Of a DNA stretch of 64,000 bases, positions 62,013-64,000 are shown one piece after another. The notes under the pieces were generated by a model, which was not told the origin of the DNA, ran no database searches, and worked only from the letters and a program-made list of their open reading frames with translations. The stretch's first letter is position 1. Each line of letters opens with the position of its first letter. Both the position numbers and the translations under genes were made by a program. The DNA is from Rheinheimera sp. (GTDB lineage Bacteria; Pseudomonadota; Gammaproteobacteria; Enterobacterales; Alteromonadaceae), in assembly GCF_030690345.1 (NCBI RefSeq), contig NZ_JAUYGV010000001.1, positions 1-64,000 of the forward strand. Direction: 5' to 3'.

Positions 62013-62029
62013 ACCGGGTCCTTGTGGTG

Positions 62030-62788
62030 TTAATCATCAAAGCTATTATTAGCTGCTGCGCCGTCCGCGGTTTTGCTGGAGGTCAATAGTTGCGCTTCGA
62101 GCATGCGTATTTCAATATCATCTAACAGCCGCCATTGACCGGGTTTTAACCCGGCGACCCGAATATGCATAATGCGGGTGCGTTTCAATGTTTGCACATC
62201 ATAGCCAAGGTATTCGCACATCCGGCGGATTTGCCGGTTTAAGCCCTGGGTCAGGATAATAGAAAAGCTCTGTTTCGAGCGCTGTTGTACGGTACAGGGC
62301 AGGGTGACCGTATCAAGGATGGGTACGCCACGGCTCATTTGCTGGATAAAACGCTCAGTGATCGGTTTATTGACTGTTACCACATACTCTTTGTCATGGG
62401 CATTACCGGCGCGCAGTATTTTATTCACGATATCACCGTCATTAGTCAGAAATATCAGCCCCTCTGACGGTTTATCCAGCCGGCCGATCGGAAATATCCG
62501 TTCCGGATAGCGAATGGCATCGATAATATTACCGTGAATATGCCGCTCGGTAGTACAGGTAATGCCCACCGGCTTGTTGTACGCCAGATACACCCGCTTT
62601 GGTTTAGCTTTTAACGGCTTACCGTCAATCAGCACCTGATCGCCCTCACTGACTTTCAGACCTACCGGCGCGACAGTGCCATTGACAATAACCTGGCCAT
62701 TTTCGATAAACTTGTCGGCCTCACGCCGTGAACAAAAGCCGGTGTCACTGATAAATTTGTTTAAGCGGTACAGGGTGGCGTCAGACAT
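62030..62788 (-). CDS. rluF: 23S rRNA pseudouridine synthase RluF-type
   Basis: The protein has an N-terminal S4 RNA-binding domain (about 7-65) and an RsuA-family catalytic domain with the active aspartate D105 in GRLDKPSEGL. The RQIRRMCEYLGY motif lies near residue 185. RluF modifies U2604 (and tRNA-Tyr U35) in E. coli. The 252-residue length and the short polar C-terminal tail (SSKTADGAAANNS) are unremarkable. Assignment to RluF rather than RluB/RsuA rests on the HIHGNII and NKPVGITCTTE segments. Confidence 0.9.
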   Translation of the reverse strand: MSDATLYRLNKFISDTGFCSRREADKFIENGQVIVNGTVAPVGLKVSEGDQVLIDGKPLKAKPKRVYLAYNKPVGITCTTERHIHGNIIDAIRYPERIFPIGRLDKPSEGLIFLTNDGDIVNKILRAGNAHDKEYVVTVNKPITERFIQQMSRGVPILDTVTLPCTVQQRSKQSFSIILTQGLNRQIRRMCEYLGYDVQTLKRTRIMHIRVAGLKPGQWRLLDDIEIRMLEAQLLTSSKTADGAAANNSFDD

Positions 62789-62865
62789 AAAAACGATGCT
62801 TTCCGGTGCAATTAAATAGTGGCGATAGTGTAGGGGCTTAAGCGCTTTTGCGCTACCGCGTTAAA

Positions 62866-62898
62866 GCAAAAGGCCTGACATTTGCCAGGCCTTTTTTA
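62866..62898. terminator. Terminator downstream of the right-edge gene
   Basis: AAAAGGCCTG / CAGGCCTTTTTT with loop ACATTTG lies just after the stop of the last minus-strand gene. On the minus strand the stem is followed by TTTTGCTTTAA. It separates that gene from rluF. Confidence 0.85.
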
Positions 62899-62912
62899 AC
62901 CGGAAACTGTTG

Positions 62913-64000
62913 TTAGTCTTTCGGTTCGGTTTTTTTAGTTTGTTGCGGGTTAAGTGAGATAACCTTAGTTTTGCTGATTTTATGCCGGTAAATCTCGCGC
63001 AGGTATTTTATGGCTTTTTTTACACTGTCGCGGCTTAAGCGTATATCGTTGATAGAGACAAACTTATCTTTATTATGAATAAGTTCGCGGTATTTCTTCT
63101 CGTACATCGGCTTGATGGCATACCAGTTGGTATCGAGAATTTTTGCCGGGTTTTCAAACTCATGCAGCATATTGTCCAGCGCGGCTTCGTCAAAGTCATT
63201 AGCACGGATAAACTCCAGCATCGCCTTATCCAACTGCTCATCAAAGCGGTAATTGTCTTTAGCAAAACAGCGTTTGATAAAAGCGACAATCAAGGTAAGA
63301 AAATCGTCACTTAAACACGGGCTTTTCACGATTAGTGTGGTGAGTGAAATATTAGCTGAGGCGCCGATAACCAGGGCATAGCGTTTTAATGTCGTGTTAG
63401 GGAACAACGAATTTAAGTGCGATTTTAACCGGTTTAAATCCATATACGACAACTTATAGTCTTTTGGCAGCGAGACAATAGACACCACAGAAGAGCAGTT
63501 TTTAAAGAAATGCAGATCTTTGAGCTCTGCGGCGTTATAGCCGTTTTTCACATAGCTGCTCAGGGTCTCGCGATAGCGGCCGGACTCAATCGGCAGCAAG
63601 CTGATACCCTCAATGGCTTGGGTTACTTTGTTAAAGTGCGGTAAGTCGATAGAGCGGAAAAATAAATCATCAATATTCAGACCACCGCCCGCTTTATCAA
63701 ATAACTTCAGTTTTTCTGCGCTGCTGTCGCCTGGTACCACAGACTCGGCATACGCTACGGCTACCGGTCCTGCCAGGCTCATAAACAAGTCGTTGGCGTC
63801 TAAGCGGATGGTCTCGCCGATATCGATACCGGCGCGGCGGAAGTAGTTTTCATCGTAGTCGGTGGTAACTGCCTGGGCGGTTAAAATGTTGAAGATCTGC
63901 TGCGAAATATACTGGTTGGCGTATTTTTCCATGGCATTGACATCGATATGCTGAATACCGCCGTCATCGGTTTCTTCGGCATAGCGCATAATATCGTTAG
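62913..64000 (-). CDS. Unrecognised protein, 5' end outside the window
   Basis: I do not recognise this protein. The frame is open from the right edge, with codons for N, D and I upstream of the first ATG (63989). The true start may therefore lie beyond the window, and at least 358 residues are visible. It has no signal peptide or membrane segment in view, is rich in charged residues, and ends in a basic tail (KKTEPKD). A helical region with DDFLTLIVAFIKRCFAKDN and the repeated acidic stretch DEAALDNMLHEFENP are the only clear features. The long NIDDLFFRSIDLP and SSVVSIVSLP stretches are reminiscent of a multi-domain regulator. That is no more than an impression. Confidence 0.6.
   Translation of the reverse strand, partial: NDIMRYAEETDDGGIQHIDVNAMEKYANQYISQQIFNILTAQAVTTDYDENYFRRAGIDIGETIRLDANDLFMSLAGPVAVAYAESVVPGDSSAEKLKLFDKAGGGLNIDDLFFRSIDLPHFNKVTQAIEGISLLPIESGRYRETLSSYVKNGYNAAELKDLHFFKNCSSVVSIVSLPKDYKLSYMDLNRLKSHLNSLFPNTTLKRYALVIGASANISLTTLIVKSPCLSDDFLTLIVAFIKRCFAKDNYRFDEQLDKAMLEFIRANDFDEAALDNMLHEFENPAKILDTNWYAIKPMYEKKYRELIHNKDKFVSINDIRLSRDSVKKAIKYLREIYRHKISKTKVISLNPQQTKKTEPKD

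Overview
The window looks like ordinary chromosome from a free-living gammaproteobacterium. It is most likely an Alteromonadales-type genus such as Rheinheimera, Alishewanella or Arsukibacterium; this placement is inferred from protein style and gene order, not from a search. Gene neighbourhoods are the enterobacterial/alteromonad ones: uvrY-uvrC-pgsA-tRNA(Gly-Cys-Leu), lrp-ftsK-lolA-rarA-serS, and yccA next to tusDCB-tusE and tRNA-Ser. I saw no insertion sequence, prophage, integrase or CRISPR array, and coding density is very high.

Layout. 1-220: the 3' end of a 5S rRNA gene and the terminator of its rRNA operon. 221-5790 (minus strand): a thiamine biosynthesis operon, thiC-thiDE-thiS-thiG-thiH, headed by a TPP riboswitch. 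5.9-8.6 kb: a small DUF4282 membrane protein, sbcB and a LysR regulator. 8.6-13.1 kb: an operon divergent from the LysR gene, holding glutaryl-CoA dehydrogenase, a fused E1 alpha/beta 2-oxoacid dehydrogenase and a FabD-like acyltransferase. This is the most interesting accessory unit. 13.1-20.4 kb: a TPR/transglutaminase-like lipoprotein, a periplasmic isoaspartyl peptidase, a CBS protein, hrpA and a PilZ protein. 20.4-32.6 kb: YceI, rlmI, a quinone oxidoreductase, a degenerate HD-GYP-like protein, an MFS carrier, metG, mrp-dcd, an EamA exporter-GST pair and yaeQ. 32.7-40.7 kb: MgtC/DUF4010, secreted and outer-membrane proteins, a PHB-depolymerase-type esterase, PsiE, gamma-glutamyltransferase and a chemoreceptor. 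40.7-45.3 kb: tRNA-Pro, a DUF4382 lipoprotein, two EamA transporters, an acyltransferase and DUF2960. 45.3-47.6 kb: a cold-shock protein, alanine dehydrogenase and divergent lrp. 47.7-54.1 kb: ftsK-lolA-rarA-crcB-serS and a 48-residue membrane peptide. 54.1-56.7 kb: tusE/B/C/D, yccA and two identical tRNA-Ser(UGA) genes. 56.9-60.6 kb: uvrY-uvrC-pgsA and a tRNA Gly-Cys-Leu-Gly operon. 60.6-64 kb: a DASS-family transporter, rluF and a partial unknown gene running off the right edge.

How genes work together. The thi operon makes both thiamine moieties and is shut down by its end product: the leader contains three mutually exclusive helices that can mask the thiC ribosome-binding site. The ThDP cofactor it supplies is used by the fused E1 protein a few kilobases away. 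The TusBCD/TusE relay supplies sulfur for tRNA 2-thiouridine. ftsK, rarA, sbcB and uvrC belong to chromosome segregation and repair. Most starts were set by Shine-Dalgarno spacing or by overlap with the upstream gene.
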